DNA of 64,000 nt from Macrosoma leucophasiata (GCA_036365455.1 JAWQUS010000027.1:11644501-11708500), one strand, 5' to 3'. Counted from the first letter of the stretch, positions 44,681-57,284 are shown. Translations and numbers: made by a program. Notes: a model not told the origin generated them from the sequence alone.

Positions 44681-45205
44681 TATCATAATACCTATATTAA
44701 GCGTTATTATATACAGGGGTTACAATACATACTTTAAGGGTTCACAAACAATACTCATTATATTTATTATACGTGATTGCACCCCAACTAAAGGAGTATT
44801 TTAAAATTTAGCTCAATTGGTTAGGATTACTGATTCAAAATTCAGTTTCAAGATTTGTAATGCAACTTCTACGTCATCAATATAGATAAATAACGAACAG
44901 GTCAAATTTAATAAAAAAATAACTCTCTAAATCTAATCGCTTTTTTTTTAATACAAAAGATATCCGAGGTTTTTCAGGGACTTAAAGATGATAGATGCCG
45001 AAATCCAAAATGATGGACCTCAAACCCAGGCATAGGAACTACCGCATTAATCCATCCGCCGCTAAATTAAAATATTTGTAGAATACATAGTTAGGCTCCA
45101 AATTACTTATAATATTCACTTATCACTTATGTGTATTGCATTTTCATCCTTGTTTGCTATTACCATCAGATTAAAAGAGTATAATAAATATAACGTGATA
45201 ATCAC

Positions 45206-45298
45206 CGGGATCTCCTTTCGGTGGTGATGGCCTGTCTCGAGGAAGTCGCGGATCTCTTTCTTGCAGCGAATAATTCGAACTACGCGAGATCTGCCCTT
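45206..45298 (-). CDS. CAP: CAP exon N-terminal to SoHo (residues 117-148)
   Basis: Acceptor GTTTACAG, donor GATCCCG|GTGATT, phase 1 in and out. It encodes GQISRSSNYSLQERDPRLPR then DRPSPPKGDP. The two other frames are worse: one has an early stop and the third breaks the phase. Joined to the previous exon it gives LLQKARE|GQISR, the conserved start of the region before SoHo in CAP. Confidence 0.84.
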
Positions 45299-47236
45299 CT
45301 GTAAACAACAAATAAAGGACATTTAAATAAAATTAGCTTAACATTTCAGCTCCCGTGAAAATAATTACAACTGGACTCAGCTGCGCATGCAAAGAGTAAT
45401 TAAAATACGAATTCACGTCTGAAATTGTTCAAATTGTTTTTGCAAATGGGTGAAACGCATTAAGTTATAAGTAGCGTAATTATATTTTACATCAATGAGT
45501 AGGTGTACGTTTGAATGATACAAACAAAATGACAAATGTTTCAACGAAATGATCAATTTAAAGGTAAGTGTAGATATTATTATTAGACACTCTTAACTGC
45601 TGAACCTAACAAATATAGCTATTGAATAAATCAGTGAAATGAAAGGAGAAAGATGTTCTGATATCAAAACTTTTATATAACAAATTGTTTCATGTGTCCG
45701 ATCAGCTGTCACCTGTACTAGTAGACACCTATTTAAACTTTAATAATAATCTGGCCTGACCCTCGTCACTGTCTGCCTTGTTGGGCCTATTATAAGACGA
45801 TGCGATACCTTTATCACCACCTGTTTTATATTTCTAGAGTCGACGATTTTCTAAGGTTATTAAAGGTGACATGTCTAATAATATTACATCTAAGTACCTA
45901 GTTAATAGTGATTTTAGAGTAGAGTGGAGCGAAAATTACTTTTTTATTGCATACGGTAATCTAATAGTAAAATATGGTACATTTTTGGTTCAAACTGAAC
46001 CATAAAATATGACTTGATTTGAATACGGTACGAGTAACAGCTTTCGCAATCACATTATTTTTTTGAAACATAAACATTTTAATACTGGGTTGCATCATCT
46101 TTAACTTGATTTTTTGATAAAGAACAAAAAAAAAATTGTTGCACCTGTTGAAAATTGTTAATCTCAAATGACATTATAACTTTAACTGCCAACTTTCTCA
46201 TATTATATGAGAAATTCGAATAAGACTTATTTTATCTTGTGAAATAACAGTTATTACATTCTAATTTCCACATCCTAAAAAATAAAAGCACTATAATGAT
46301 ATAATGAATACTTGGCAGATTTATAATAAAATTAACGTTTTCAACATCTGCATAATGTTGTGAAACATTTTACGAAGATGGAAAACAAAGACGTGTAGGA
46401 CTTTATTAAGATAATAAAACAAGTTACTCAAAGTATGTCTTTCATAAACACAACAGCCTCAATTAACAGTTTCTTAATAATCCGCCATGATGGTCTCTCG
46501 ACGAAGCAAAACAATTTGATGGCGATTACCACTCTGATCGTTATGAGTTCCTAATATTTGTAAACGTTAAATTTAATTATCATTGGAATTTAATCAGGCC
46601 ATTGTCTATTTACAGTGTACTTAAGCTGGAAAATTTATTCGGTAAGTTAATAATTCAGTAATTAAAAATTAAAGTCAATGATTTGATTTTGAAGATATAA
46701 TAATTTTGCAATTACTTACTCTTTGAGCAATAAACATTTTTTTTTTCAAGAAAGGTATATTCTGTTGGGTTTGATTATTTTGATACTATTGATAGAATTC
46801 GTTTTAGTGTTTCGATTGCAATAATTAATTACATAGTTATCTTCATTTAACAAAATAGATGACTAGACCAGCCGTTTATTAAGCTTCCAAAATTATTTTT
46901 TCTATCAAATCTTTATAATTCACTCGCTAGTGTTCACATCGAGAATTACGATAAGCAGAAGTACAAATGAAATAGATCTCGTTTTACGCCAGCTTTTTGA
47001 AAAAAGAGACAAATCTGTTTTTCTCAAACGCCTCTAAAGTCAATATTGACAATCATCAAATTCACTTTGCATAACAGAATTAAGCCAGCCCTGAGTCTAG
47101 TAGTTACTCACACTCATCTAGCCACGGAGGTAATTATGTTTCCATTTAATATTATAATTTATTAATGCTTTAATAACGTAGTAAATAAGGATTGTGAACT
47201 TAATTAAAGGGATTTGCGGATAATACTTCGACCAAC
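45299..47236 (-). other. CAP intron, 1.9 kb
   Basis: AT-rich; no repeat copy, exon or RNA gene that I can recognise. Confidence 0.4.
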
Positions 47237-47399
47237 CTCGTGCCTTTTGGAGCAGAGTAACTGTGGGATTTTGGACTCTCGGAAGGCGGCTTGCAGACGA
47301 CGATCCTAAATTATTCAATCCAGATACAGGCGCGCTATGCGAAGTCCGCAGGCGACCTTCGCTCTCTGAACCGCTCGTGCAACCGTTCTGCTCCGAACT
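47237..47399 (-). CDS. CAP: CAP exon with PTVTLLQKARE (residues 63-117)
   Basis: Acceptor AATATTCCAG, donor GCACGAG|GTTGGT, phase 0 in and phase 1 out. It encodes SSEQNGCTSGSESEGRLRTS, HSAPVSGLNNLGSSSASRLP and RVQNPTVTLLQKAR. The serine-rich lead and the PTVTLLQKAR(E) motif are typical of insect CAP just before the SoHo region. The donor GTTGGT is weak, but no better in-frame site exists. Confidence 0.86.
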
Positions 47400-47704
47400 C
47401 TGGAATATTCGAAAAATTTGCACGTGATGAAATGAGCTTTTCTCTTAACGCTACGAGGAAAAACAAAATATGCCGCTTTCACGAGACTCACAAATATTTT
47501 GTCGCACCTCGTAGCATATTATTATTTATGATACAAATATTGCCTTGTTATTTTTCTTTGCTGTTTTAAAAAAAATACTTTGTTATTAAGAAAAACAACC
47601 TGTATATTTCCTGAGCCTCGGAATATACAGGATGGAAATTCAAACCAAATACATATCTACAATGGAACTAATAGATAAAGGTACTTGTATAATAATATCT
47701 ATCT

Positions 47705-48013
47705 CGTAACTTCACGCCTGTAATCCTCGAAGGGGTAGGCAGAGGTAAATGCATGCATTCAAGCATACATGCAAACACCCACGATTCGCCGATTACGTTT
47801 TTGGCCCATGTAACAGGTGGCGAGCCTGTTGACATCTCCGGGCACATTACCAAACTTCAAGGTACTGGGAAATTGCCAGAAAATGGAAAAATCCCAATAG
47901 AACCAGAGATAATGGACTTTACACCATCATCTCTGATAACCCCCTACCCGGGAATCGAACCCAGGGCCTCAGCTTAGTAGTAGTGGCCTGCTAGTACTAG
48001 GCTACCGAGGCAG
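47705..48013 (-). mobile_element. SINE family A, near full length
   Basis: Closest in sequence to the copy at 50-360 (opposite orientation). Head near 48010 with A and B boxes; tail GTAACTTCACGCCTGTAATC at 47705 on the plus strand. It lies in the intron upstream of the PTVTLLQKAR exon. Confidence 0.8.
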
Positions 48014-48179
48014 TTATAATAACCTATAGTTAAGTAATACCTATAGTTTAGTGTTGATATAACATTTTATTTGTAAATACTATTTAGCTGTTTTATTACT
48101 TTGTACGTATTAATATTTTGCTGTATCTGCGTCTGTTTACATTTATGACTATTTATTACATTTCTTTATATACCTATAG

Positions 48180-48412
48180 GCGTAGGCACTACCGCATTCC
48201 CTTAAATATCTGCCGCCAAATGGTAATGTTTAGCACTATCGTGTTCCGGTTAGATGGTAATTTATGGCCCTGTAATAATTATCACAGAAGCAAAACAATT
48301 TAATCCTCAGGGGTAGCAATGCATTTTGACCTCTGGTTTTTGTATACATGTCTATAAAGGGTGCAGTCGTCACTTACCATTCATGTAAACTGCTTGATTG
48401 TTTGCCACCCTT
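48180..48412 (-). repeat. Repeat 'T' copy
   Basis: GGTAATGTTTAGCACTATCG, GTTCCGGTTAGATGGTAAT and the end GATTGTTTGCCACCC identify it. Confidence 0.65.
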
Positions 48413-49451
48413 AATACATAAAAACATACAATTTAGGTATTGGTTAACAAAGTAGTCAAACCCCTAACACGTATCAACGTTCAACGATACCAATACTATA
48501 AACTAGGTCAGTTGCTTTCAAATACCTAGCCGAATTGAAGATCTCTCTGCGGATATGTAGCTTGATTTTCCAAAATGAAACGTATTTGTCGATTGCAGCC
48601 CTGCGTGTGCCGATAAGCTTAAAACTTTCTTTGAAAGCATTATAGGATATATTATTCTAAATTGAATTTTTATACATCAATATTTTAGTTATTTGTCCAA
48701 ACTTTTAATCTCTCCAGACACGAGAAAAATATGACAATTGAAATTCAATTGTGTCTCGCCGCCGGTGGCCGTACGATCCTTGAAGGATTTATTAAGAACC
48801 TTGAAACAATAGAAGATTTGTAATGAGGTTGGTCAGTTAGACGGTTCATAAATTATTGCATAGACAATCTTGAAGGCAGAGGTCGAGAGGTTGAGCTCTA
48901 CCGGTAAGCAGACACTTATTTTGTGATACAATATAGATACGTATAATACAAAAACACGCATAAGATCAGGCGTGGCGCTAGACAAAGCTTTTTGAAGGAT
49001 CAATGATGCGATTTTGATCTTTTTGTACGAATTTCAACTTGTGTCGGATTTTCGAAAATGTGGCCTAAACCTAACATGTATTATCGGGGAACTAGCCTCT
49101 TGATCACACGAGCACCTTATATGAAGGTAATAAAAGCTATATTTGATTTGTATAAGCGGAAAATTCTCCTGACTATACATAGTTTATTTGAGAAACAAGT
49201 AAACATTCCTCGGCGCAACGAAACGGCACATGTAGGTTAGGCCAATAATTTTTTTTTTTTTTAGAATAAAGGGACATTTAGTAGGTAGGTATGTTTCAAT
49301 GAAAATTCTAAAATGAAAAACTTGCAGCCTCTGACGAAACTGTGTTGTAGACAAAGTCTAACATTTTTAGATAGGTATATATGCAAGGAACAGTTTTTAT
49401 AAATATTGTCCAGAGAATTTAACAGAGTTTATGATAAACTCACTCGTTCCA

Positions 49452-49699
49452 ATGATATTATGTCAATTGCTGTTCGTTGGTCTCGCTAAAACTCGAGAAC
49501 GGCTGGACCGATTTGGCTTATTTTGGTTTTGGATGATATTGGAAGTCCAGGGAAGCTTTAAAAGGTAAGAAAATATGAAAAATTGAAGAGGAATAGTTAA
49601 AAACACAATTTAATTTTCCCATACATATAGTCCGTATATAAAAAACCTTTGACACATTATTTCATTGTGAGGCAATACAAAGTTTGCCGGGACAGCTAG
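49452..49699 (+). mobile_element. Non-autonomous Helitron
   Basis: It runs through TCGCTAAAACTCGAGAACGG, GGAAGTCCAGGGAAGCTTTA and TGCCGGGACAGCTAG|T, a Helitron-type CTAG end before T. The reverse complement of the same family is at 54671-54918. The 5' limit is approximate. Confidence 0.65.
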
Positions 49700-50090
49700 T
49701 TCGTAATAATTTCATTCCCCAAATGATTTTATTTCGCTTCCTTTTTTACGTGTTAAGTATCAATATGCAATCGAATCATATTTCAATTTTACAAAATGCT
49801 CCCACGTTTATAGCAACTGAAAATTGCAGTATGGAACATGTACGGAACTGAATTTATTTTAAGCGGATTTTTTGTGAGAGCTTTCTCGTGGAACTGTGCT
49901 AAGTGAATAATTAATGATTGAAGCAGGTTTTTTTCCACTTTTTTTCATTATTATCAAGAAAATGAGAGACTTATAATTTATGCAGAGGCATAAAATATGT
50001 TACTCAAGTAGACGTGCATAGTAACCGCGGCTACAAGTTGGCACCAACGCTGGTTAGTGAATTACGTGGCATCAGTTTAATCTAGGTAGG

Positions 50091-50128
50091 TGCAACCACG
50101 GAATAGATTTATCTATTCCGTGGTTGCA
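50091..50128. repeat. Perfect 18-bp palindrome with 2-base centre
   Basis: TGCAACCACGGAATAGAT is followed by TT and its exact reverse complement. It can form a perfect hairpin or cruciform, or be the footprint of a fold-back element. Confidence 0.75.
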
Positions 50129-50601
50129 ACCGACGTATTCGATTCAAATATTTCTGTAAGATTTTTTATGATGAGGACAGATGAAGAGTACCTACATCTT
50201 AGTTAAAGGGATTTAGTATTTCCTCACATTTAAAGCATTTTAACATTTGTCGAGGTTAAAAAATAATTTAATTTCGTGCGATATGTTGGCGGGCCTATTC
50301 GTTTCGGACGGGCTAGGTTTTGTGGGCCTATTCTCTACGGCGACGCTAATATTTGTATGGTTTTGAGGCGTTATAAAATAAGACTGAGGTGCTGCCTGTC
50401 TTAAGAAGCAATCAAAAGGAGATCTGAGCCACAAGGGAAAGAGTGATGTTCTGACCTTCCAGCAAATACCCATCCAAGATGATATCATACACGAGTCCGG
50501 GAACAGTTGAGGATTTGCAACGGAACGGGGATGTAGGCAAAATACTCAAATGTCTGTTTCTAATCTACATATATGACAGCGTCACGACGCTGGGGGTCTA
50601 C

Positions 50602-50789
50602 CTGGAATTTTCGGCGAGCCGGCGGGGTGTCTTCGAAGTGCACTGGTCGGAAAGTTTTGCGGGAGGCTTGAGGCGAGGCGGAGGCGCTGCCGGGGGTCCA
50701 GACGGGCGGCGGCGGTGGCGGTGGCGGCGGCCCGTTGGGGCTGACGCTCGCGCTCGCGGCCGGCGGCGCAGCGCCTGGCCTCCAAATAG
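50602..50789 (-). CDS. CAP: CAP proline-rich exon, most 5' exon found (residues 1-62)
   Basis: Acceptor ATCTTGCAG, donor TTCCAG|GTAGAC, two leading bases, then 62 codons in phase 0. It encodes IWRPGAAPPAASASVSPNG, a run of nine prolines, VWTPGSASASPQASRKTFRP and VHFEDTPPARRKFQ. The KTFRPV.FE...P.RRK block is typical of the N-terminal part of CAP. The other two frames give arginine- or alanine-rich nonsense; only this frame joins SSEQNG in phase. The exon is much more GC-rich than its surroundings. Phase 1 at its start means at least one more 5' exon exists. Confidence 0.85.
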
Positions 50790-51722
50790 CTGCAAGATAT
50801 TGATGATCATTAGAGACATTGTTTCGGTTGTTTTTCTAAGTTGGCACAGAAGGCGAAATGGATTTTTTTAAAGTAATGAGTTTTTTTGAAAAATTTTGCA
50901 TTAAGGTATAAAAAAGTAAGCGATTCCATGTGGTAGTTCATGGCGTCATTGTTCTAAGAAATTTCCAGAAGTGTAATTGAATTGTGGGAAATAAATACTA
51001 GGTAAGTGCAAGCTTTCCCTTTTCGATTTTATTCTTATCTATTTAAATAAAGGCAAAATGTGAAACATTTTGAAGTTAGTGTATCAACCCACTAAATCAG
51101 AGAAAAGAAGTAAGTATAAATAATATAGAAACACGTCTTCAGTGCCCCATGACTTTTTCATATCTAATCTAAACACAAAAAAACAAAAGAAACGTGAATT
51201 TCTAGCGCCTAGATGTTTTTGAAATACCTACTTCTGAGTTAAACTTTAAAGTTTCTTAACCTATTTGAGGCAGATTCGCCTTCGGTTCTTAATTGATAGC
51301 GCGGCCCAAATTAGATGCGATGTTAAGGACTAAGGAATTGACATTTATCGAAGACATTTATAAATTATAAGCTGTACAGCTACAGTCAAAAATTCGCATT
51401 GAACAAAGTGCCATTTTTGTTTAACCTGGAAATAAATCCAGAATGTTGGGATATCAGTAGATCTATCAAACACTATATAAAATATAGTACATTTTATTGT
51501 TTGCCCAAAGACGCAACGACATGTCAGACAGAATGGTTCATTTACTATTGGCTCACTCGCGAATTAAACCCAGACACTTCGATTAGGAGTGTCTTAACCT
51601 TCCTAATGTTCAGCCACGGACGGTGATAGTTCTAGACAAAGTACCTACCTAGCTGTTGTATACCACTGTTCTGTTTTGAAATCAAAAAAAATACTTTTGG
51701 GAACGTTTATATGACATTGTAT

Positions 51723-51998
51723 TTTACTGGTGGTAGAGTTCCAATGTTGTGTTTAGGCACCACCGCATTACCTAATCAATCTGCCGCCAAATGGTGGTAG
51801 TAGTGTTCAGCACTATCGTGTTTCAGTTAGTCAGCCGGTAACGTATGGCATGTAATTAACTAACACAGAAACATTAGAATTTAGTTTTAAGGGGTGCCAA
51901 TACATCAGAATTTTGAAATCTGGTAATTGTGTAGATGTCTATAGGTTGCAGTCATCACTAAACATCCACGTGAACTGCGTGCTTGTTTGCCATCTTTG
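51723..51998 (-). repeat. Repeat 'T', near full-length copy
   Basis: It runs from ACTGGTGGTAGAGTTCCAAT to TGCGTGCTTGTTTGCCATCT, with the internal GTAGTGTTCAGCACTATCGT block. Confidence 0.7.
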
Positions 51999-52706
51999 TT
52001 AGGTTCACAAAAAAAATCCTCAGCCTTTACCTGGCGCATGGAAGTTTATATGAAAATACTTCTCTCTACGACACTATAAATATTGTTTGTGTCTCTATAA
52101 ATAAACTCTGTCTCTAGCGAGCTTACCACTTGCGACACCAAGGGCTATAAATTGCAAATCTGCCACGCTCAAAGTTGTACTCCGCGATTTCACCTACAGC
52201 GGCCTCATCTGTAAGGGCCTCTCAAAAACAAAAAAGCGAACAAACAAAATTACTCTGCAGCTTTATATTATTAAAAAAAGAAGTCATGTTACATTTTATT
52301 ATATGTGAAATTAGTGAAGTAGGAAAAAGTTGTAAGGACATTTTTAAAAGGCTCGTATTTTTAAATATTTTTTCATTTTGCAAAAAAATTAAACACTCAT
52401 CATTTTGTCATTATTGCTCCTTTTTTACTGATACATATAAAACATCACGTCAATCAATAATTTCATTTTTTTTAATTTCATTAATTTCAGTTTTTAAGTA
52501 CAATAGGTACATACAATCTGTTAAAATATGTTTGAGATGTAGAAATTTTGACTGATAGTTACTAACTGGGCTTCAAATTAAAGATAAATTAGCATAGCAA
52601 ACACGAAGCCGCGTCCTTCGGCCTAATCCAAAGATGGCAGGGTCATCGGGGTGCTCTTATATAGATAATTAAAATCATACTTAATTTAGTTTTAAATATG
52701 TCACGA

Positions 52707-52840
52707 AGTGGCCAACAAACACACAGTTCACTTTGATGGTAAGTAAAATTGTAGCGTATAAACATCTACATGAAACCAGAGACTTCCACCTCTGAGGCAT
52801 AAGGTTACTATGCCATTAAATGGTAAATAACGCTTCAGCA
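52707..52840 (+). repeat. Repeat 'T', 5' part
   Basis: GTGGCCAACAAACACACAGT, TTGATGGTAAGTAAAATTGT and CCTCTGAGGCATAAGG. The copy stops within the middle of the element. Confidence 0.55.
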
Positions 52841-52917
52841 TTTTTTTTCTCAGAGGCAAAACTTCTCAATTGCGACCTATGCACGTAACCGCCTTATAAC
52901 TATAGTATAATAATTAT

Positions 52918-53279
52918 AATAATGGCAACCCATTATTCGTCCCACTGCTGGGCACGAGTCTCTCCCCTTTTTTGGGGGGAGGCCTGGAGCTTACTCCACC
53001 ACGCTGCTCCAATGCGGATTGGTGGAGGTGGGTGGGTTAGTGGCCAACCCACTGTCGGATGTTTTCAAACCGCCCATAAGGCCTCCGACAAGGTTTAACG
53101 ACTACTATCCATCGATATCAACTGGGACCGACGGCTTAACGTGCCCTCCGAAGCATGGAAACGCGCATTTTATTTGCCACTAGCGGTCACCCATCACACT
53201 ACCCGACCGCGCCCGAAGTGCTTAACCGAGCAGATCGCTTGCGATCTACACCAGCCGCTGGGTCATGCGCGCTTCAAAC
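52918..53279 (-). repeat. LINE/SINE 3'-end repeat, second copy
   Basis: Reverse-complement match to 8813-9190: CGTCCCACTGCTGGGCACGA, then CCACCACGCTGCTCCAATGC and GCCACTAGCGGTCACCCATC. Its 5' side is cut by the MITE at 53282. Confidence 0.65.
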
Positions 53280-53281
53280 TA

Positions 53282-53533
53282 CAGTACTCAACAACTAATA
53301 TTGCACATCGAGCCTGCGAAATATACAATCAGCTTGTTTCGACTTCGAAGAGAGTTATCTCTATTACACACTGCCTATGTAAGCACTAACAGTCCGGTAT
53401 TGGTTAAAACTTGATCAAAATGGTCGACAAACGTCAAATAGGTACGGTGCGAAAGAGATAATGCTCTACAGTCCCGAAATAAGCCGAAGTCTCCTTCCTA
53501 GGCTCGATGTGTAATATTTTTTGTGGAGCACTG
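53282..53533. mobile_element. 252-bp MITE with TA duplication (Tc1/mariner-like), copy 2
   Basis: Same family as 40342-40592. Ends CAGTACTCAACAACTAATAT and GTGGAGCACTG, flanked by TA at 53280-53281 and 53534-53535. Confidence 0.8.
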
Positions 53534-54670
53534 TACGTGTCGGTTTGCCATTTTTTTCAAAAAGTCGAAAGACAGTTGTAATATGTATCTTCACTCCTAG
53601 TTCCCTACGAGATAGGCATAGAGTGTGGAGCGCCAATAAGTAGTCGTATTTCTGTAACATCCCACCTCCATGCCTTTATTTTCAAAGCCGAATTTAAAAG
53701 CACAAATGAGTATAGAAACTTTTCTATAATGCAGTAATATTTAAGGTTCTGTATGTTGTCATATCATACTTTTCCCCTTAACACATGCAAGCAAAAATGG
53801 AAGGAAAAATTATCAGTTCGAATAAGAAGTTCAACTTTTCTTTAATTTTGTTTAAGTTCTGTATGTTCCGAACCCAACGCTGGCATGAAATCGAACCAAT
53901 GCCTTGCCAAGACGTTACGTGTAATATTCATTGAGCGTCTTTAACAATTCTAAATAGAACGCGGCGTTAGGGCGCTGTGTCCTTAAAAATGTATGAGTAG
54001 TGAGTGAGATACGAGATTACGGGAATATATTTGGGCTCATCTACGTACAGTATTACAGTGGATTACTTTGAACTTCAATAAGTTGTGTTTTGTTTTGTGC
54101 TTATATATATAATTATATTAGAAAACGATATACCTACGAGTATACAGGATTTTTCCCGAATCACCTTTCTTATACATACCGCATATGGACCCATATATGG
54201 TACGTCTATTCGAAAATGTTTTTTTCGAATAATAACGCGTTGTCAATAACTGTTCCGTTATTGACAACGCATTGGCATGCATGCATGCACAAATCATTGT
54301 TTACGTTATCTGTAGTATAGAACAATATTTTTATTTTTTAGTGATGATTTTTTATTTTGACTCTTCCTTGCGTGTGTCTGAATTTCAAATTGGTTACTGT
54401 GAATGATTTTTTCGGGAACATGTTTCTTCTACAGGTATAATTACTTAAGTAGGATTTAATGCGTTGTTAATACTGTTTTATTAGGTACACGTGTTAATAA
54501 CTTATTTGAGAAGTTTTTCAAAATTATGTATATTTCTTTGAGGGAAGTTCTTTAGAAAGTATACAAAAATGTTTTTCGTTTTTTGACGAGGCTTGAAAAC
54601 TTATCAAAAGATCAATAAGAGCTAAAATTCTTTTTATTTCAATGAGTGCTCGCCAAAACTTTATAATATA

Positions 54671-54918
54671 CTAGCTGACCGCCCGGCAAACTTCGTATTT
54701 CCTCAGAATGAAATAAAGTGTCAAAGGTTTTACAGATATGGACCATTTGTATGGGAAAATAAAATTGTGATTTTTACTATTTCCCTTCAATTTTTCCATA
54801 TTTTCTGACCTTTCAAACCTTCCCTGGACTTCCAAAATTCATTAAAAACCAAAATGAACCAAATCGGTCTAGCCGTTCTCGAGTTTTAGTGAGACTAACG
54901 AACAGCAATTGATTTATA
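54671..54918 (-). mobile_element. Non-autonomous Helitron, minus orientation
   Basis: Reverse complement of the 49452-49699 family, with end CTAGCTGACCGCCCGGCAAA on the plus strand. It abuts head-to-head with the longer Helitron that starts at 54919. Confidence 0.65.
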
Positions 54919-57120
54919 TCTATACATAAAACAGTAAAAATGTCTGTACATTGTATATATTTCCGAAAAACTAATTGGGGGCGATGTTAAAATAGTATTA
55001 GAACACTTTTCAATGATTTTTAATTTTATTGTCTGTCTGTTTGTCTGTTTGTCCCTTTGTCAAGGCTAATCTCCGAAGATACTAGACGGATTCGAATGAA
55101 ACTTTTTGTAGTGTATAGATACTAAGCCTGGCCAACATTTAGGCTACTTTTTATTGCGGCAAAATCCCTCATTCCCACGGGAATCTCTACATTTAATAAA
55201 ATCGTAAAAAAATTAAGACTGTAGATTGAATATTCTTTAAAAGAATACTTGGGACGTGATCTGCAATAGAAATCGAAGCCAAAAATATAGTTTTCAGATT
55301 TTTGGTCTGTTTGTCTGTACGTATGTCCGGTTTAAACTAAGAAAGTACCTTCTAAATGGCGAAATATTCATGCAAAAATTACTTCAAATTTTGCATGAAT
55401 ATTTCTAATATTACTAACAGGTCCGGTCAACATATAGGCTGCTACATATTATCACGCTATCTCCTACGGGGGAAGAGCTGTAAATCTTTAAATCGTAGGA
55501 AAGTCAAAACTGTATATTGATTTTTTTGTTTTAAGGAATACTTGGGGTGTGGTCTACTATCGATATCGAAGCCAAATATAGTGTTTGTTTTGTCTGTTGT
55601 TGTTTGTCTGTATGTTTGTGCGAGCTAAACTCAAAAAGTAATGGATCTTAATGGATTTACTTCAAATTTTGCATGAATATCCGATAATTTTCAGGGACAC
55701 CGCATTGAGTAAGGTTTATAGGTACCGTGCATCCAAATAATGGCGAAAGCTATTTCCTGCGGTTGTTGGAGGCCCAACGTATTTCACTTTTCTGAGGACA
55801 TTTGATGGCGTGGAGTTTCCCACTTACCGCACAGCCTGCGTAGCACGTCACCTTCTCGACGGTTACCAAAACTGGGATCACACCCTAGCGGAGGCAAGCG
55901 TCAGTGACGGAGAAATATCGCCATCATCTGTCTGAAGATTTTCTACGAGGTTTGAGACACGTTCTACTGGAGACGAAGTCGAAGTAACTAATGGACGCAT
56001 GCTGAACACCTGTATTAGTTCATTTCAAGGTATGGTCATTTCCACCACCGATTGAACTATCGAATATGGGTTACCAGCTCCCCAAATCATCACCGCATCA
56101 AGACCGTAGAAATTGGGAGTAGGTATAACGCTGAGACAAATTACGATCCGGGCAAAATGACCATGTCGCTTTGTTCTCTTCAGAGCAAAAAACAAATTTA
56201 TGATACCGTCCTTAAAAGCGTTGGGCAAAACCAGGGTAAAATGTTTTTCTCTTCTTCTCTTGGATTTTGGATGCTCCTGGTGGAACAGGAAAAACATTTG
56301 TTACCACTGGCATACTTGGAAAGGTTAGGAGGCAAGGCAAAATTGCTATTGCTGTAGCGTCGTGGGGAATTTCTGCCACACTGCTTCCGTATAGAAAGAC
56401 AGCACATGCCATGTTTAAAATTGCTTTATATTTAGAGAGAGTGGTGACGCGAAGATCGAGGGCTGACAAGATGAATGCTTTGTTGAAACGATCTTAACGA
56501 GTTCGTACGCTGCGCTTGACCATTAATATGAGAGCTCGGCTCGACGACAATGCACGTGCTCAAGAATTTTCTGATGTCCTTCTAAGTCTTCGCGGCAGCA
56601 CTCTACCAGAAGAGAGAGGTGGATAGGTGGTGTTTCCAGAGTCTCTCGACAGAGATGTATCCAGGTGAATGTTTGCTTCGCGATGACCATCAAAAAGTCG
56701 CAGAGGCAGACACTGAGGTCAGCGAGTGTTAACCTCTGGACAAGTAGCTTCTCACACGGGCAACTGTTCGTCGCTTGCTACCGCGTTACCAGTCCTGTCT
56801 CTCTTTATAGTTTGGCTCCTGGTAGAATAACTACCAACGTAGTTTATAGGAAAGTGTTGTAAGGTTTGATACCTTTGTACGTAATTTTACTCTTTTGTGT
56901 CCCGGAATATATTCCTGCATTATTTTGTCTATTTCTTTCAGTCACATCTTATGACTGAACAGTATTCCCATATGACCTTAAGTTGCTTCGCTTGCAAAAA
57001 ACTTATACTTTTAATTTAATACTATTTTATAAGTTGTTTGCTTATGCTAAAGCGACACTGGCATCTAAGGTATGTTTGGTGCTGTAGAGTCACGCAGACG
57101 ACGTTGCGGGCAGCTGCTAG
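54919..57120 (+). mobile_element. Decayed autonomous-type Helitron, 2.2 kb
   Basis: It begins A|TCTATACATAAAAC and ends GGGCAGCTGCTAG|T, which are Helitron-type termini at an A/T target. Several internal GTCTGTCTG-type repeats occupy 55030-55680. From about 55690 on, remnants of a Helitron protein appear in changing frames. Most of the Rep domain and much of the helicase are missing, so it could not move on its own. Confidence 0.75.
56052..56863 (+). pseudogene. Helitron PIF1-like helicase remnant
   Basis: Three pieces of the Helitron helicase lie in order but in different frames. The first is an ETNYDPGKM segment ending at GKMFF. The second carries the Walker A motif DAPGGTGKTF (from 56270) and RRQGKIAIAVASWGISATLL. 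The third is the C-terminal block VCFAMTIKKSQ, FSHGQLFVACYRVTSP and NVVYRKVL with a stop at about 56863. In the first transition the frame shifts just before the Walker motif. Between pieces two and three several conserved motifs are deleted. Clearly dead. Confidence 0.82.
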
Positions 57121-57284
57121 TATATATATATAGATTCTTATATTGCTAAACAACAACATTAAATAACATTCATCACCAATGTCGGTAAAATCCGAATTCC
57201 CAATCAGTCATACTTACTTACGAGTCATGTTGTGAGATTTTATTTTCCATTGAGTCACACAGTTTGTTAAAAAAAAACTCACAT

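Noticed and set aside
52175..52555. 126-codon plus-strand open frame
   Set aside because: AT-rich, Lys/Phe/Ile/Ser-dominated composition, no domain and no splice context; consistent with chance in this base composition.
54237..54270. 14-bp inverted repeat GCGTTGTCAATAAC with a 6-base loop
   Set aside because: Looks like a simple hairpin; too short to assign to a transposon, microRNA or terminator.
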